Below, piece by piece: positions 44,978 through 55,165 of a stretch of DNA of 64,000 nt. Location of the stretch: positions 248,001 to 312,000 of the forward strand of contig NZ_SMFK01000003.1 in NCBI RefSeq assembly GCF_004349355.1, read 5' to 3'. A program made the translations under genes and the position numbers. Source of the DNA: Flavobacterium cellulosilyticum. Lineage in GTDB: Bacteria > Bacteroidota > Bacteroidia > Flavobacteriales > Flavobacteriaceae. Under the pieces are notes generated by a model. The model searched no databases, had not been told where the DNA came from, and worked only from the letters and a program-made list of their open reading frames with translations. Within the stretch, counting starts at the first letter, position 1; each line of letters begins with the position of its first letter.

Positions 44978-45808
44978 TTAAGGCAACCATTTTTTTTCGA
45001 AATTGGGTTTCCGTTTTTCCAGAAAAGCATTTCTACCTTCTTTAGCTTCTTCGGTCATATAAGCCAATCGAGTGGCTTCTCCAGCAAAAATTTGTTGTCC
45101 TACCATGCCGTCATCAGTGAGATTCATGGCAAATTTTAGCATTTTAATAGCCATTGGTGATTTTTGTAATATTTCTTGTGCCCATTCAAAAGCAGTATCT
45201 TCTAGTTCTGCATGTGGAATAACTGCATTAACCATCCCCATTTCCATAGCTTCTTCAGCAGAATAATTTCGACCTAAAAAGAAAATCTCACGCGCTTTCT
45301 TTTGTCCTACCATTTTAGCTAAATAAGCAGAGCCATATCCAGCATCAAAACTAGTCACATCAGCATCCGTTTGCTTGAAAATAGCATGTTCTTTACTTGC
45401 CAATGTCAAATCGCAAACCACATGCAAACTATGTCCACCACCAACAGCCCAACCAGGAACAACGGCAATAACTACTTTTGGCATAAATCGAATTAATCGT
45501 TGTACTTCAAGGATATTCAAACGATGTTGACCATCTTCTCCTACATATCCTTGATGGCCTCTTGCGTTTTGATCGCCACCGCTACAAAAAGAATAAATTC
45601 CGTCTTTAGTAGAAGGACCTTCGGCAGAAAGTAATACAACCCCAATTGAAGTGTCTTCCTGAGCGTCATAAAAAGCTTGGTACAATTCGGAGGTTGTTTT
45701 AGGACGAAAAGCATTGCGTACGTTTGGTCTGTTAAAAGCGATTCTAGCAACTCCATTGCATTTTTTATAAGTTATATCTTCGTATTCTTTGACGGTTATC
45801 CAATCCAT
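44978..45808 (-). CDS. menB: 1,4-Dihydroxy-2-naphthoyl-CoA synthase
   Basis: 276 residues of the crotonase superfamily, close to the usual MenB length. RIAFNRPNVRNAFRPKTTSEL, FCSGGDQNARG (oxyanion and active-site loop), VVAVVPGWAVGGGHSLHVVCDLTLAS-like central block, FDAGYGSAYLAKMVGQKKAREIFFLGR and the C-terminal FLEKRKPNF are all diagnostic. It closes the second ring of the naphthoate nucleus from OSB-CoA. It is the first gene of the minus-strand menB-menA-hydrolase run, preceded by a long non-coding stretch. Confidence 0.93.
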   Translation of the reverse strand: MDWITVKEYEDITYKKCNGVARIAFNRPNVRNAFRPKTTSELYQAFYDAQEDTSIGVVLLSAEGPSTKDGIYSFCSGGDQNARGHQGYVGEDGQHRLNILEVQRLIRFMPKVVIAVVPGWAVGGGHSLHVVCDLTLASKEHAIFKQTDADVTSFDAGYGSAYLAKMVGQKKAREIFFLGRNYSAEEAMEMGMVNAVIPHAELEDTAFEWAQEILQKSPMAIKMLKFAMNLTDDGMVGQQIFAGEATRLAYMTEEAKEGRNAFLEKRKPNFEKKWLP

Positions 45809-46507
45809 TTATAGTCTCTTTAAATTATTTCAATGTAAAAATAGTTGATTTTTTTACATTTTTAGCTATACTTTTTTGGGAGAAGGAAAAATTAATCCTT
45901 TAAAAGTTTAAGAACTATTCTAAATAATAAAAATAAAAATAATTTTAACAGTCAGCATGAAATATTTTATTTAAATTTAATGATTGCTAATAAAAAAATA
46001 TCTTTTTTTATTTAAAATAATAAAGCAATAATTTTTATCACTGATTTATTAACCTAAAAAATGAACCTTTTTGGATAAATTTAAAAATTTTGTCACTCAT
46101 TTTTCATCGGTCTTTTATAATATAATCAATTTTAAAACCAAGAAAAATGAGCAAATGATACAAGAATTTGCAATTGTAGTAAAAGTTTAAAGTGTAACAC
46201 CTAAGGTTAAAACAGAGGATTTGTAGACCAATACTTGCCAGCATACATTAAGGCATTATTATTTTGGAAAACCATCTTTATAATAAAAAAAAAACCATGG
46301 TCTTATTGTGAAATTTTCTCTTAATTATAAGTGAATTTTTGAAATATCAAGACAAAACCATTTGATAAAGATATTTACGCTATGATGCTTTATAAAATAT
46401 TGTAGAAATACAGTTTTGTTTAGAAAGCGATGAAATCAACTTTTAAAAATGATAGATACTTAACTTAAGATTATTCTAAATATTAAATTCAGGATAATAC
46501 TTAAATC
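45809..46507. other. Non-coding stretch, about 700 bp, possible untranslated RNA
   Basis: Frames are broken every few codons on both strands. The left 90 bp would hold the menB promoter. The rest is very AT-rich and ends in a strong plus-strand terminator, as if a transcript without a protein ended there. Confidence 0.4.
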
Positions 46508-46540
46508 AGAAAGACTAATCGCTTAGATTAGTCTTTCTTT
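46508..46540 (+). terminator. Strong intrinsic terminator with no gene upstream
   Basis: AGAAAGACTAAT (46508-46519) pairs with ATTAGTCTTTCT (46527-46538), followed by a T run. The nearest plus-strand coding gene to its left ends at 40566, so it may end an untranslated RNA. Confidence 0.75.
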
Positions 46541-46587
46541 TTTATTCTGCACTAATGCATGAGTAAATTAAGCATAAATAACATCAA

Positions 46588-47010
46588 ATAGTAACTATTA
46601 GTAAAAACCAAACCATTAAGAAAGTTAAGAAAATTAAGCTTATAGCTTTGAAGAATCTTAACTATCTTAATGGTTTATATATTATGCATTAACTAGAAAC
46701 TATTAGTAAATTAAAAAACAAACCATTAAGTAAGTTAAGAAAATTAAGCTTATAGCTTTGAAGAATCTTAACTATCTTAATGGTTTAGATATTATGCATT
46801 AACTAGAAACTATTAGTAAATTAAAAAACAAACCATTAAGATAATTAAGAAAATTAAGCTTATAGCTTTGAAAAATCTTATCTATCTTAATGGTCCAGAT
46901 ATTATGGATTAACTAAAAACTATTAGTAAATTAAAAAACAAACCATTAAGAAAGTTAAGAAAATTAAGCTTTTAGCTTTTATAGAATCTTAACTTTCTTA
47001 ATGGTTTAAA
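46588..47010. repeat. Tandem array of four 110 bp AT-rich repeats with inverted arms
   Basis: AACCATTAAG recurs at 46611, 46721, 46831 and 46941, exactly 110 bp apart. Each unit contains AACCATTAAGnnnnTTAAGAAAATTAAGC, a loop around AGCTTTGAAGAA, a partly complementary arm CTTAACTATCTTAATGGTT, then a spacer ATTATGCATTAACTAGAAACTATTAGTAAATTAAAAAACA. Copies differ at only a few bases each, implying recent expansion. The arm is shared with the 100 bp repeats at 12.9-13.1 kb. Not CRISPR: the spacers are repeated, not unique. Confidence 0.85.
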
Positions 47011-47069
47011 GTTTTGAATTTAAACTTAAATTAAATCCAAAACCACACAATTCGTGGTAGAACCTATTT

Positions 47070-47924
47070 TTATTCATTCACCAAATAAATTCCGTCTTCT
47101 TTTATCTCGATTAATTTTTCTTTATATAAAGCACCTATTGCTTTCTTGAACGTTTTTTTACTCATTTTCAAGACTGTTTTAATGTCTTCGGGATGCGAAC
47201 TATCGGTCAACCTTAAAAATCCACGACTGGCTCGAAGTTCATCTAGAATTTTATCTGCATTAGGTTCAATACTTTGATACCCTTGTATTTGTAATGAAAC
47301 ATCAATTTTATTATCAGGACGTATGGTTTTTATATACCCACGCATTCTGTCTCCGGTACGAATCGAATCATCATAGACTTCATCTTTGTACATCAAGCCT
47401 TTGTGCTGTTCGTTGATGATTACATTGATACCAAGTTCCGTTATATGCGATACAATCAAGTCGACTTCTTCTCCTTTTTCGACAGTTAGATTATCATTTT
47501 TCAAAAACTGATTCGTTTTACTCGATGCTACTAAACGTTTCGTTTGTTCGTCCATATAAAGGTAAACCAAATAGCGTTTTCCTTTTTCCATAGGTCGAGC
47601 TTGTTCTTTAAACGGAACCAGAATGTCCTTTTCCATTCCCCAATCCATAAAAGCGCCCACTTGATTCACATAATTTACACGCAAAAGTGCAAATTCATTC
47701 AGTAATATATATGGTTCTAAAGTTGTCGCAACAGGTCTTTCTTCGTGATCCAAATAAACAAAAACAATCACCTCCTCGCCTATTTCCCATTCGTTTGGTA
47801 CGTATTTATTAGGCAAAAGAATGTCGTGAATTCCTTCTGGATCTTTTTCGGGATTACCCAAAAACAATCCTACTTTGGTATCACGTAATATAGTTAGCGT
47901 ATTGTATTTTCCTATTTCAATCAT
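47070..47924 (-). CDS. S1-like RNA-binding protein (CvfB family)
   Basis: 284 residues. Successive S1/OB-like domains (YNTLTILRDTKVGLFLGNP; LRVNYVNQVGAFMDWGMEKDILVPFKEQ; VDLIVSHITELGINVIINEQHKGLMYKDEVY) end in a winged-helix-like domain (LRLTDSSHPEDIKTVLKMSKKTFKKAIGALYKEKLIEI). This order is that of CvfB/YitL, an RNA-binding protein that affects virulence-gene expression in firmicutes; its role in Bacteroidota is unknown. It stands alone, with the tandem repeat array just beyond its 3' end. Confidence 0.88.
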   Translation of the reverse strand: MIEIGKYNTLTILRDTKVGLFLGNPEKDPEGIHDILLPNKYVPNEWEIGEEVIVFVYLDHEERPVATTLEPYILLNEFALLRVNYVNQVGAFMDWGMEKDILVPFKEQARPMEKGKRYLVYLYMDEQTKRLVASSKTNQFLKNDNLTVEKGEEVDLIVSHITELGINVIINEQHKGLMYKDEVYDDSIRTGDRMRGYIKTIRPDNKIDVSLQIQGYQSIEPNADKILDELRASRGFLRLTDSSHPEDIKTVLKMSKKTFKKAIGALYKEKLIEIKEDGIYLVNE

Positions 47925-47947
47925 ATTCTTGTATTTTTTCTAAGCCG

Positions 47948-47955
47948 CAAAGGTA
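47948..47955 (-). promoter_or_regulatory. -7 box (TACCTTTG) of the S1 protein gene
   Basis: On the minus strand TACCTTTG fits TAnnTTTG, 23 bp before the ATG at 47924. The GCAAAGGTACGAA context is common in front of Bacteroidota genes. Confidence 0.5.
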
Positions 47956-48653
47956 CGAAGATTTTGAGTTGAATTAAAATCTATTAATTTATAACAATAT
48001 GCATATTTGTTTAATTACGATTATCAAAACTTCTAATTTAAATTTATTTATACAGACATTCTATTTACTTTATCCCTATTGTAGTTTGGAAGTCATATTT
48101 TTTATAAAAAAACACATTACAGAATAGAAATTGACAATCCTAATTTGTTAGGAATCTGTAAATCCAATAACCGTTTTTGATTTTTATACCATCAATTTGG
48201 ATAAAAAAAACAAAAGCTTAAAAGAAGGTATTATGATTAATTGAAACAATGTTAATTATCAAACTTACATTTCAATATTGACACTATTTTCAGAAAACAA
48301 AATAGATAAATGCTTTATTGATTGTGCTGCAATTTATTATATTCCAATACAAAAACACTTTCCAGCTTTGCTTAATTACACCTATATAAATCGCCTTTCT
48401 TTAAAATTAATTACAATACCAACTCCATAAATACCCCCTTCAACCTTAACAACGAAATCAAATCTCAAACTGATATTCACTCACCAATTATTATTTTTAA
48501 AATTCAACTAATACTCATAATAACAAGTGTAAGGAAACAACCCTTAACACTCCAATAAATCAATCAAATAAAAAAATAATTTCACCTATATTGAGTCTCA
48601 ATAAAGGCAAATTATCTTCTTATACTTCGTGCAGAAAAAAAAACATATTTTTT

Positions 48654-48661
48654 TATTTTTG
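48654..48661 (+). promoter_or_regulatory. -7 box (TATTTTTG) of the adhesin gene
   Basis: TATTTTTG fits TAnnTTTG and lies 44 bp before the start codon of the large adhesin gene; it would give a leader of about 35-40 bases. Confidence 0.4.
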
Positions 48662-48705
48662 TAATAAAATATCTCTATTTTTACGCCTTTAAATTACTTT
48701 GAGAC

Positions 48706-51700
48706 ATGAAGAATTTTTACTTATTACACTTACTTTTACTATCAATAATTACCTCTTCAGTATATAGTTTTGATAACAATAGTAAATTACTTTTGCCGCC
48801 AAGCATAAATTTTAGTTTTAGCAATGACGGTGCCTGTTCTGGAACTCCTGTTACATTCAACCCAACAATAACTGGCAACGCTCCTTTTACGTACAAATGG
48901 AATTTTGGGGACGGAAGCTCTTCAACAAGCAATTCTCCAAGTCATTCTTTTACCGCATTGGGTTGCGGCTTACAAAATTTCAGCATACAATTGACGGTTA
49001 CCGATGCTAATGGTGAAGTCAATACGATAACAAAGTCTATTTCGGTAAAGCAAAAACCAGATATAAAATTTTCAAACTTAAATTCTCCGGGATCAAATAC
49101 TCCTTTTGAAAGATGTGGAGACAACAATTCGAACCCAAAATACACCATTAATGTTGGAAATAATTCCAATTCTATTTCATGTATTTCTTCCTATGATGTA
49201 GATTGGGGTGATGGCACTTTTGATACAAATGTTACTTTTCCGAAAATGCATGACTACCTGAAAATAGGTTCTTTTAATATGGTTATAACTGGAAACGGAA
49301 GTAATGAATGTAGTAATTCAATCACTTATGTAGTTAAAAATTCTAACAACCCACTTGGTGCTCTTATCGCTCCAGGAAACACCACAAATTTATGTATCCC
49401 TGTTGCACCAATGGATTTTGCCATCGGATCTTGGGCTCTCAATCCTTCTGACACTAATTATCAGGTTAATTATGGTGATGGAACTTCTCAAAATTATACT
49501 CAATCACAACTAGAAAGTTCCTCTTATTATAATAATTTAAATCCTCAAGCTTCTCAAAATTTCCCAATTCCGCATAAATTTACTAGATTCAATTGCCCTT
49601 CAGGAAATACAGTTAGTTTAACAATTACAACTTCTTGCGGCAGCACCTATCTTACAGCTGGTCCTATTATAATTTTAGATGTTCCAACAATTAGTTTCAA
49701 TGTAAGTAATATTGTTTGTGCCAATACCTCTGTGTATTTTAACAATACCACAATTGCGGGTTACACCAATGGTTGTAGTACTTTTAACGTTTATACTTGG
49801 GATTTTGGAGACGGAAGTGCGCCTTCAAGACAAGTAAATCCTAGTCATGTTTATACAACGCCAGGAACTTATACCATAAAATTATCGGCTCAAACACCTT
49901 GTGGAATTGGAGCATCTACAACAAGAACAATATGTGTTGAACCCATATTACAGCCTAATTTCACTTTTGGAAATGCCTGCGCTTCAACAACGCTTCAAAT
50001 GAATAATACCACCGATACCCGTTTAAGTTGTGGACCCCAAAGTTATTATTGGGAAGTTACTAACTATTATGAAGGTTTTTGTGGTAAAGAATCCGTTCCA
50101 GGAACTGGTAGAGGACAATGGAATTTTGCAAACGGAACCTACTCTTCGTCTGAAAATCCTGCTTTTAATTTTACGTTACCGGGAACCTACTACGTGAGAC
50201 TTAGGACTCGAAATTCGTGCGGAATAGATCAATACATTACCAAAACTATAGAAGTTAAAAAACCACCTGTTATCACTTTAGAACCTATTTCGGATTTTTG
50301 TAATTCGGCAACAATTAAGCCAGTTGGAAAAGTAGAACAAAGCTGTGCTCCAAGTAATGAGATAACTTATTTATGGACTTTCCCTGGCGGTACTCCTTCA
50401 ACTTCTACATCACTAGACCCAGGTTCTATAAATTACACCACAAGCGGGAATTATCAGGCTACCTTTAGCGTTAGCAATAGCTGCGGAACGGTTTCAAAAA
50501 CAGCCAGCTTTTCGGTTGATTTAGTTCTTTCTCCTATTATAAAACCAAAGACTGTAAAAATATGTAGTGGTAATTCTTTTCAAATTGCTCCTGTAACTAA
50601 TGGTATTGACAACGTACCTCCAGGAACTACTTATATATGGTCTGCGCCAATAATTTCTCCCCTTGGTTCAGTTACTGGAGCAAGTGGGCAATCAACTCCA
50701 ACCACAACTATCAGTCAAACATTAACCAATACAACTCCAAATCCTGCCACCGTAACGTATACTGTATCGCCAATATCTGTTATCTGTCCTGGTCCAAATT
50801 TTACAATCACAGTAACTGTTGATCCTTTAATAAAGGTAATTGAAACTATAAAAGGCACTACTTGTTTTGGCTCAAATGATGGATCCATTGCTGTAAATGT
50901 AGCTGGTGGTATTCCTTTTACAACTGGAAATCCATACAAATTCTCTTGGACTGGCCCTAACGGTTTTACAAGTACAGATGAAGATCTTTCGAATTTAAAA
51001 CCTGGCTATTATAATTTAACTGTTATTGATAATGGTAATTGTCCTTTTGCAAAAAGTTACTATGTTAGTGAACCTGGTTTATTTCAATTTTCAGGAAGTA
51101 AAAATGACATCAGCTGTTTTGGTTTAAATAATGGAAAAATTAATTTATTTACATCTGGAGGAACCGCTCCCTATAAATATCTGTGGACAAAAGATGGAAA
51201 TCCTTTTACTCCCATCACCGGAAATCTTACTAATTTATCTGCTGGCGTTTATGAAGTAACTATTACAGAAGTAAACAATTGTGATATCCTCAAAGGATCT
51301 TATACCATAATTGAGCCTCCTTTGTTAGAACTAAGCTATGTAAGTCAAGTTGATATTTTGTGTTACGGATATTCCACTGGAGAAATTGATGTAAAAACAG
51401 TTGGCGGAAGAGCTACTGAAATTTCTCCAGGAGTTTTCAAATACACTTACAATTGGACTGGACCAAACGGTTTTAGAAGTTCTGTTCAAAATTTAAGAAA
51501 TGTACCCGCAGGAACTTACAATCTAACCGTTACTGACAATTCTGGCTGTACAGATAATTTACAAGTCACTTTACTGCAAAATGCTGAAATAAAATTAACA
51601 TACACCAAAACCGAAATTGCCTGCTATAATTATGCTGATGCATCGATTACTATTAATGGTATTACTGGCGGAGTACCTTTTGCAACTGGCGAACCTTATA

Positions 51701-53067
51701 TCATAAAATGGAGCAATTTAGGGACTGGACTTGTACAAAATAATTTAACTGCTGGAACTTATATAATTACCATTACCGATTCATTAGGCTGTCCAAAAGT
51801 ATTTACTATCGTTATTGACAATGCCCCTGTTTTTACCATAAATCCTGATGTAAGACAAATTTCTTGTTTTGGCGAAAGAGATGCTCACATACGATTAAAC
51901 CTTGTTGGTGGCAAAACTCCTGTTTCACTAATATGGGATGATGATGCTACAGCAGGTATTGAAAGAAATAATCTAGGGCCAGGAAAATATAGTGTTTCAA
52001 TTACTGATGCTAAATCCTGTAAAATAAAAGAAACATTTGTAATAATTGAGCCCTTATTGTTAGAACTAAAAGCTGATGTAACCAATCCTTTAAATTGCTA
52101 TGCAGCTGATACAGGGGCTATCAATTTAGTCGTTACTGGTGGTACGCAGCCGTTTAAATATTCTTGGTCCAATGGTGCAATTACCGAAGATTTAAGCAAT
52201 CTTACTCCTAATAATTATACGGTTACGGTAACCGATGCCAATGGTTGTAAAAAATCAGAATCATGGAAAATCACCCGATTTGAACAACTAACTCCTACTA
52301 TTGAAGTCTTAACGGATTTCAACTGTGCTACCAAGTATGTTCATCAAACCTTCGTAGGACATGTAAAAGGTGGTATTCCGCCTTACACTTTGAGTTGGTC
52401 TGATGGCGTGGTTACGGGTGCAAATAATGAAATTATGAATACTGTAAATAATGGTTTAATACTATTTACTGTTACAGATAGTTTTGGCTGCAAAGCTGAT
52501 ATTCCATACAATGTGAACACTCCTGTTTTAGGCATAGCCGATTTTTCTACAAGTTCTTACGGAAAAGAGGTTTATGATTTATATTCTATTTACGACCCTG
52601 TTTTATTTTCAAATTTAGCTACAGGAAGTTTCACAACTATATCATGGGATTTTGGAGATGGTAATTTTTCAGATGAAATGAGTCCGAAACATATTTATAC
52701 CAGACCTGGAACTTACACTATAAAACAAGTCGTTTCCTATCCTTTTGGCTGCAAATATTCACACGAGGCTACAATAGTCGTAGAAAAAGGATATAGCCTA
52801 GCTATGCCAAATGCGTTTACACCAAATAATGATGGAACCAATGACTCATTTGCGCCAGTATTTCTCGGATTAACTAATATAACTCTAGATGTTTTTGACA
52901 CCTGGGGAGGTATTATCTACTCAGAAACTGGAGAAAATATTCGTGGCTGGAATGGAGAAATAAAAGGAATAAATGCTGAAAACGGCAACTATTATTTTAA
53001 AATCACAGCAAAAACCTTTTACAATCATACCGTTACAGACAAAGGGGCATTCACTTTAATTAAATAA
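48706..53067 (+). CDS. Large PKD/SprB-repeat adhesin secreted by the type IX system
   Basis: 1453 residues. A signal peptide is followed by PKD domains (FNPTITGNAPFTYKWNFGDG at about 45-110; TWDFGDGSAPSRQVNPSHVY near 365; WDFGDGNFSDEMSPKHIY at about 1300-1360), a Cys-containing central region, and seven SprB-like repeats from about 705 to 1275 (each with xxCxGxxxGxIxxxxxGGxxPYxxxW and a YxxTITDxxGC end). The C-terminus (AMPNAFTPNNDGTNDSF... to GAFTLIK) is the gliding-motility-associated type B domain that directs type IX secretion and surface attachment. It pairs with the SprF-like gene 18 bp downstream. The adhesive target is unknown. Confidence 0.92.
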   Translation: MKNFYLLHLLLLSIITSSVYSFDNNSKLLLPPSINFSFSNDGACSGTPVTFNPTITGNAPFTYKWNFGDGSSSTSNSPSHSFTALGCGLQNFSIQLTVTDANGEVNTITKSISVKQKPDIKFSNLNSPGSNTPFERCGDNNSNPKYTINVGNNSNSISCISSYDVDWGDGTFDTNVTFPKMHDYLKIGSFNMVITGNGSNECSNSITYVVKNSNNPLGALIAPGNTTNLCIPVAPMDFAIGSWALNPSDTNYQVNYGDGTSQNYTQSQLESSSYYNNLNPQASQNFPIPHKFTRFNCPSGNTVSLTITTSCGSTYLTAGPIIILDVPTISFNVSNIVCANTSVYFNNTTIAGYTNGCSTFNVYTWDFGDGSAPSRQVNPSHVYTTPGTYTIKLSAQTPCGIGASTTRTICVEPILQPNFTFGNACASTTLQMNNTTDTRLSCGPQSYYWEVTNYYEGFCGKESVPGTGRGQWNFANGTYSSSENPAFNFTLPGTYYVRLRTRNSCGIDQYITKTIEVKKPPVITLEPISDFCNSATIKPVGKVEQSCAPSNEITYLWTFPGGTPSTSTSLDPGSINYTTSGNYQATFSVSNSCGTVSKTASFSVDLVLSPIIKPKTVKICSGNSFQIAPVTNGIDNVPPGTTYIWSAPIISPLGSVTGASGQSTPTTTISQTLTNTTPNPATVTYTVSPISVICPGPNFTITVTVDPLIKVIETIKGTTCFGSNDGSIAVNVAGGIPFTTGNPYKFSWTGPNGFTSTDEDLSNLKPGYYNLTVIDNGNCPFAKSYYVSEPGLFQFSGSKNDISCFGLNNGKINLFTSGGTAPYKYLWTKDGNPFTPITGNLTNLSAGVYEVTITEVNNCDILKGSYTIIEPPLLELSYVSQVDILCYGYSTGEIDVKTVGGRATEISPGVFKYTYNWTGPNGFRSSVQNLRNVPAGTYNLTVTDNSGCTDNLQVTLLQNAEIKLTYTKTEIACYNYADASITINGITGGVPFATGEPYIIKWSNLGTGLVQNNLTAGTYIITITDSLGCPKVFTIVIDNAPVFTINPDVRQISCFGERDAHIRLNLVGGKTPVSLIWDDDATAGIERNNLGPGKYSVSITDAKSCKIKETFVIIEPLLLELKADVTNPLNCYAADTGAINLVVTGGTQPFKYSWSNGAITEDLSNLTPNNYTVTVTDANGCKKSESWKITRFEQLTPTIEVLTDFNCATKYVHQTFVGHVKGGIPPYTLSWSDGVVTGANNEIMNTVNNGLILFTVTDSFGCKADIPYNVNTPVLGIADFSTSSYGKEVYDLYSIYDPVLFSNLATGSFTTISWDFGDGNFSDEMSPKHIYTRPGTYTIKQVVSYPFGCKYSHEATIVVEKGYSLAMPNAFTPNNDGTNDSFAPVFLGLTNITLDVFDTWGGIIYSETGENIRGWNGEIKGINAENGNYYFKITAKTFYNHTVTDKGAFTLIK

Positions 53068-53085
53068 AAGCAATAGATAAAAAAA

Positions 53086-54090
53086 ATGAAATTCAAACTA
53101 TTTATCATAATTATCACTTGCTGCTTTTATTCTAAAATGAGTGCGCAAGACCCAATATTTACTCAATATTTTTTAGTCCCAGAAACATTAAATCCAGGTT
53201 TCTCCGGCTTTATGGAAACGACTTACACCGGAATCATACATCGAGAACAATGGCCTGAATTAGACTTAAAAATCAGTACCGACTATGCTTTTGTCAATAC
53301 TTGGATCGAAAGCATGAATAGTGGCCTGGGTGTGAGTGTACTAAGTCAAAGAGAAAATATAAACAACTATAATTTCACCGAAGTCAATGCTAATTATGCT
53401 TATAAAGTACGAATTAGTGATGATTGGTGTTTTAGACCTGGAATAGAAATTGGCTATGGAATAAAATCCTATGGTTTTCAAAATTTATTATTAGAAGATC
53501 AAATTAACATCCGATCAGGTAATAATAATGCAAACTCTATTGATCCATTTGCATTCAATGATAAAGTTAACTTTTTTGACTATAATGCAGGTATGGTTTT
53601 TAATACCGATGATTTATGGATTGGTTTGTCGATGAAACACCTCAACAGGCCAAATATTTCATTTGCTGGAGATGCAGGAAATGTTCCCTTAGCTACTTTC
53701 TTCTCTTTGAGTGGTGGCTATGAATTTCTTTTGGCAGAATATGTGGATGTTCTATTTTTTCCTTATGAAACTAAAATGTTTGTAACTTCAAACTATATGC
53801 AACAAGGACGTTACAACCGACTTGATATAGGAGCATCAATACTGTTTGAAAAAATGTTTTTTGGAGCCACTGCCGTTACTAATCCAGCTAAAAATGGCAT
53901 GAATAACCAACTCCTAACCTCGATTAATTTATTTACAGGATTACAGTATGAAAATTTAAGACTAGGATTTTCTTATGATTTAAACACAACAAAAATCGGA
54001 AAAACTGGCGGAGTTTATGAGTTGTCGCTAACGTATCAATTTAATATGGACGTCAAATGTTTTGGTTGTCCCAATTATACTGCGAAATAA
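53086..54090 (+). CDS. PorP/SprF family type IX secretion outer-membrane protein
   Basis: 334 residues with a signal peptide (FKLFIIIITCCFYSKMSAQ), then the PorP/SprF hallmark start QDPIFTQYFLVPETLNPGFSGF, and a barrel of repeated strands (EVNANYAYKVRISDDWCFRPGIEIGYGIKSYGFQ, LWIGLSMKHLNRPNISF) ending in YELSLTYQFNMDVKCFGC. Proteins of this family act with one specific large substrate, helping it to cross or stay on the outer membrane; the adhesin gene 18 bp upstream is its evident partner. It is convergent with cydB, 19 bp apart. Confidence 0.93.
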   Translation: MKFKLFIIIITCCFYSKMSAQDPIFTQYFLVPETLNPGFSGFMETTYTGIIHREQWPELDLKISTDYAFVNTWIESMNSGLGVSVLSQRENINNYNFTEVNANYAYKVRISDDWCFRPGIEIGYGIKSYGFQNLLLEDQINIRSGNNNANSIDPFAFNDKVNFFDYNAGMVFNTDDLWIGLSMKHLNRPNISFAGDAGNVPLATFFSLSGGYEFLLAEYVDVLFFPYETKMFVTSNYMQQGRYNRLDIGASILFEKMFFGATAVTNPAKNGMNNQLLTSINLFTGLQYENLRLGFSYDLNTTKIGKTGGVYELSLTYQFNMDVKCFGCPNYTAK

Positions 54091-54109
54091 AAATTACTCT
54101 CAAACTCCC

Positions 54110-55147
54110 TTAATAACTCGTATCGTCCAATTTTACTTTTCCGTTAAATGTTCGGTACAAAAAGAAAAAATAGCCAGCCAATAATGGAGCCCCAATTACT
54201 ACTATAGTCAACATAATTCCTAACGATTTTTGTGACGAAGCGGCGTTGTATATAGTGACATTATACTTAGGATCGATTGTAGAAATTAATAATGTTGGAT
54301 ATAATTGCAAAGCAACTAAAATAAGTAAAAAAGCCATCGTTAGTGACGAAAACACTAATGCTAACATATATTGTTTTTTGGAAACCAATCGAGGAACATT
54401 GGCAACAGCCAAAAATGAAATTACAGGAACAACAAAATAAATGGGGTGTTCTCTAAAGTTTGCTGTTACTTCAGGAATAAAAACAAGAGTATAAAGCGTT
54501 GTCATTCCAAAACTTAAGATAAAAAAAACCATTCCTTTTTGCAGTAAGAAAGCAAGTCTGTCATGCAATCGGTCTTCTGTTTTCAGCAAAAGATAGATAG
54601 CACCTTGAGTCATAAAAATAGAAAGCGTGGTAATACCTACCATGATGGCATACGGATTTAGGAAGGAGAAAAATACGCCTCCTTTATAGGTATAATTGGG
54701 ACCTATAGCAAACCCTTGCAAAATATTTCCCAATACAACACCTAACAAAAAAGCAATAAGAATACAAGACACACTATAAATTATATCCCACCCTTTTCTC
54801 CACCACGCCATTTCTTCGGCACTTCTAAACTTAATTGCTGCCGCTCGCAATACATTGAACATTAAAAACAACATAAACGGAATGTACATGGCCGATAACA
54901 TCGTAGCATACATTACAGGAAATCCAGCAAATAATGCTCCTCCACCAATAACTAACCAAACTTGATTAGCATCCCAAACTGGACCGATGGCGTTTATTGC
55001 AATTCTCCGACTTAAATCTTTTCTAAAAAACAAATGCCAAGCCCCTGCTCCAAAATCAAATCCTTCTAAAATTGCATAACCCGAAAACAATAATCCGATT
55101 ACTAAATACCATAATGTTGGATAATCTATTCCTAAAAAATATTCCAT
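54110..55147 (-). CDS. cydB: Cytochrome bd oxidase subunit II
   Basis: 345 residues with eight or nine membrane helices. The N-terminal LWYLVIGLLFSGYAILEGFDFGAGAWHLFF and the block INAIGPVWDANQVWLVIGGGALFAGFPVMYA are diagnostic for CydB. It forms the bd-type quinol oxidase with CydA, reducing oxygen with high affinity. It lies 18 bp downstream of cydA on the same strand. No room for a separate cydX gene exists between its stop and the convergent gene. Confidence 0.94.
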   Translation of the reverse strand: MEYFLGIDYPTLWYLVIGLLFSGYAILEGFDFGAGAWHLFFRKDLSRRIAINAIGPVWDANQVWLVIGGGALFAGFPVMYATMLSAMYIPFMLFLMFNVLRAAAIKFRSAEEMAWWRKGWDIIYSVSCILIAFLLGVVLGNILQGFAIGPNYTYKGGVFFSFLNPYAIMVGITTLSIFMTQGAIYLLLKTEDRLHDRLAFLLQKGMVFFILSFGMTTLYTLVFIPEVTANFREHPIYFVVPVISFLAVANVPRLVSKKQYMLALVFSSLTMAFLLILVALQLYPTLLISTIDPKYNVTIYNAASSQKSLGIMLTIVVIGAPLLAGYFFFLYRTFNGKVKLDDTSY

Positions 55148-55165
55148 AGCGTTACGTATTAAAAA

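Larger units (their letters stand above)
47925..48705. other. Intergenic, 781 bp, between divergent genes
   Basis: Holds the minus-strand promoter box of the S1 protein gene and the plus-strand box of the adhesin gene. The middle 600 bp shows no ORF, repeat or strong hairpin that I can support. Confidence 0.5.

Noticed and set aside
46588..47010. CRISPR array
   Set aside because: The whole 110 bp unit, including the apparent spacers, is repeated; there are no unique spacers and no cas genes.
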